Source of the DNA: Meridianimarinicoccus zhengii
GTDB taxonomy: Bacteria; Pseudomonadota; Alphaproteobacteria; Rhodobacterales; Rhodobacteraceae
Assembly: GCF_003254465.1 (NCBI RefSeq)
Contig: NZ_QDFI01000023.1
Coordinates: forward strand, 1 to 54,139
DNA length: 54,139 bases
Direction: 5' to 3'
Of this stretch, positions 52,798 through 54,139 are shown in pieces. The number at the start of each line of letters is the position of its first letter. Position 1 is the first letter of the stretch. Below the pieces are notes generated by a model, which saw nothing but the letters and a program-made list of their open reading frames with translations, was not told the origin of the DNA and did not search any database. A program made the position numbers and the translations under genes.

Positions 52798-53502
52798 TCA
52801 GTCCCCGATGGCGAAGCGCATGATCACCTCGGCGCTCAGCCGCAGGCTGCCCGGCGCGATGGGCACACCCGCCTCGGCGGCCATCATCCGCCCCATGGGC
52901 GCCGGCCCGCCACCGGGCGCGTCGCGGATCTCCAGCACCGGGCCAAGCGTCACCCCCGCCGCGGTCGCATAGACGCGGGCGCGATCCATCGCGTCTTGCA
53001 CGGCTTCCGCCCGCAGACCGGCCAGAACGCTCTCGGGGTCGGACAGCCCGAACCCTATGCCGTCGATCCGGTTGGCGCCCGCCCGCACCGCCGCATCGAG
53101 AAGTGCGCCCAGCGTATCGAGATCGCCCAGCGTCACCGACACGAGCGTCTCGGCCTCGAACCCGGTGATGCGCGGCGCGCGGCCGGGCTCGGGGGGTGCG
53201 TTCGGGTCACGCACAGCCCGCAGGTCCAGCGAGCCGGTGCCGACGTCGCCGTCGGGAATACCCGCCGACTCCAGTGTCTCGAACAGCGCGGCCGCACTGC
53301 GGCGCATCCGGTCGACGGCATCCGCCGCCGTGCGCCCCTCCGCCAGCACGCCAAGATGCAGCTTCGCCCGGTCGGGCGGCAGCATAGCCTCCGCCTGTCC
53401 GGTGACGGTGATCCCGGGCAGCGCCGCGTCCGCGGACTGGCCATGGGCAACGGGCGCGCAGAGCATGAGCGCGGCAAGGAGAACGGACAGAAGACGGCGC
53501 AT
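52798..53502 (-). CDS. SIMPL-domain (DUF541) periplasmic protein
   Basis: The 234-residue product has a signal peptide (MRRLLSVLLAALMLCAPVAHG, cleavage near HGQ) and the SIMPL/DUF541 domain: ITVTGQAEAMLPPDRAKLHLGV, then IDGIGFGLSDPESVLAGLRAEAVQDAMDRA and a C-terminal beta strand. The family is related to E. coli YggE, which is linked to oxidative stress tolerance, and to the BP26 surface antigen of Brucella. Its biochemical role is not known. Start 53502 follows GAGGGTCC; an upstream start at 53529 adds nine residues. It converges on metY. Confidence 0.9.
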   Translation of the reverse strand: MRRLLSVLLAALMLCAPVAHGQSADAALPGITVTGQAEAMLPPDRAKLHLGVLAEGRTAADAVDRMRRSAAALFETLESAGIPDGDVGTGSLDLRAVRDPNAPPEPGRAPRITGFEAETLVSVTLGDLDTLGALLDAAVRAGANRIDGIGFGLSDPESVLAGLRAEAVQDAMDRARVYATAAGVTLGPVLEIRDAPGGGPAPMGRMMAAEAGVPIAPGSLRLSAEVIMRFAIGD

Positions 53503-53622
53503 GGCGGACCCTCGAACATGGCGCGGCATGACCGCGTTTGCGGCTGTGCTGCGGGAAAAACTCTGATAGACTGAACGCTAAAGAGCAGAGAACACGATCG
53601 CGGCCAAGAGCCGGGCAGGCAC

Positions 53623-54139
53623 ATGACTGAATTTCACGCGCTCGACCTTTCGGGGGACCGCGCCGCGCTGCACCGCTGGGACGGGCGTGGCTGGCATCCG
53701 GTGGCATCCGCGCCGGGCGCCGAAGGGCACAGCGCCCGCGCAATCGCGGATCTGCTCGCCCCGGTGGCGGGCAAGTCTGTTGCCGTGGCCCTGCCGCCCG
53801 ATCGTGTCGCGGTACGGGATGTCGATACGGCCTCGGACGCCGTCATCCCGCCCGATACCTGCGTCGACTGGGTGGCGCGCGACGGCGGCGGATGGCGCAG
53901 GCTCACCCTCCCGCGCGCGGCGCTGCACGAGATCGAGACGTTTCTGCGCGCGCTCGGCGTCACGCCCGCCGGCTGCATGGCCGAAACCGGGGACGGGCTC
54001 CCCCCCGCATGGTTCGGCACCACCGACAGCCCGGCCCCGGAAGGCCGCTCGCTGGACCGGCCCGCCTGCCTCGGCCCCGCCAGCCCCGCACCCGAGACCC
54101 GTATCGCGGCGGCGCGGCGGCGGGCCGAGGTCGCGGCGC
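53623..54139 (+). CDS. N-terminal part of an unknown protein (runs off the window)
   Basis: An ATG at 53623 opens a frame that stays open to the window end (172 residues). It begins MTEFHALDLSGDRAALHRWDG and contains alternating hydrophobic strands (VAVALPPDRVAVRD) followed by a Pro/Ala-rich region. The opening resembles an actin-like or GspL/PilM-type fold in outline, but this is weak and I do not assign a family. It is divergent from the SIMPL gene. Confidence 0.6.
   Translation, partial: MTEFHALDLSGDRAALHRWDGRGWHPVASAPGAEGHSARAIADLLAPVAGKSVAVALPPDRVAVRDVDTASDAVIPPDTCVDWVARDGGGWRRLTLPRAALHEIETFLRALGVTPAGCMAETGDGLPPAWFGTTDSPAPEGRSLDRPACLGPASPAPETRIAAARRRAEVAA

Noticed and set aside
1-54139. 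CRISPR arrays, tRNA or rRNA genes, intact insertion sequences
   Set aside because: No repeat-spacer pattern, no cloverleaf with a CCA end and no transposase frame were recognised by eye. A covariance-model scan would be needed to exclude a small RNA.

Overview
The window is high-GC DNA from an alphaproteobacterium, most likely a Rhodobacteraceae (Roseobacter-group or Paracoccus/Rhodobacter-like) chromosome. Supporting signs are a VPLPA-CTERM protein, three TRAP/Liv-type importers, a class II (B12-dependent) ribonucleotide reductase, a Usg protein beside gyrA, and typical alphaproteobacterial GyrA and IlvB sequences. Genes are tightly packed, with many 4-nt ATGA/GTGA overlaps. No tRNA, rRNA, CRISPR array or intact insertion sequence was seen.

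Region 1 (1-9221): after the end of an unknown membrane gene and a transglutaminase-like gene, the minus strand holds a complete arsenite-oxidation locus in the order aioX-aioS-aioR-aioB-aioA-moeA. AioX senses arsenite in the periplasm, AioS/AioR relay the signal, AioBA is the Rieske/molybdopterin arsenite oxidase, and MoeA inserts molybdenum. AioR has lost the GAFTGA loop and the Walker B acids, although a -24/-12-like site lies upstream of aioB. Region 2 (9222-11630): an atypical patch with an acidic unknown protein and an HNH endonuclease gene split by a one-base shift in a C7 tract, ended by a strong terminator and followed by iteron-like repeats.

Region 3 (11631-21916): nrdJ with two candidate NrdR boxes, a TRAP dctQM pair without receptor, a YqaA/DedA-like protein, DsbB, Usg and gyrA. 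Region 4 (22044-27088): a GFA-fold protein, then ilvB behind a ribosome-mediated attenuator (leader peptide, antiterminator, terminator), two unrecognised genes, ilvN and a membrane-anchored DsbA-like protein.

Region 5 (27149-34771): a catabolic cluster. Gfo/Idh and GntR genes are divergent from a translationally coupled SsuD-like monooxygenase, aldo/keto reductase and flavin reductase, followed by a complete TRAP importer (dctQMP). The logic matches desulfonation of an organosulfonate (sulfo-SMO-like) with TRAP rather than ABC uptake.

Region 6 (34922-45836): a VPLPA-CTERM protein, then an acetate module: acs, adk, a DUF4212/VC_2705-type symporter pair, a cNMP/CBS/DUF294 protein, a small membrane protein, a receiver-like protein lacking its Asp, and a membrane-anchored PAS/pseudo-histidine-kinase fused to a DEDDh exonuclease. 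Region 7 (45833-54139): a Liv-type ABC importer (livMHFG plus receptor) whose LivF carries a ~190-residue disordered N-terminus, then metY, a SIMPL-domain protein and a gene running off the end.

The strongest candidates for something undescribed are the sensor-exonuclease/pseudo-receiver module beside the acetate symporter, the TRAP-fed SsuD/AKR/flavin-reductase cluster, and the AioR without a sigma-54 contact loop.
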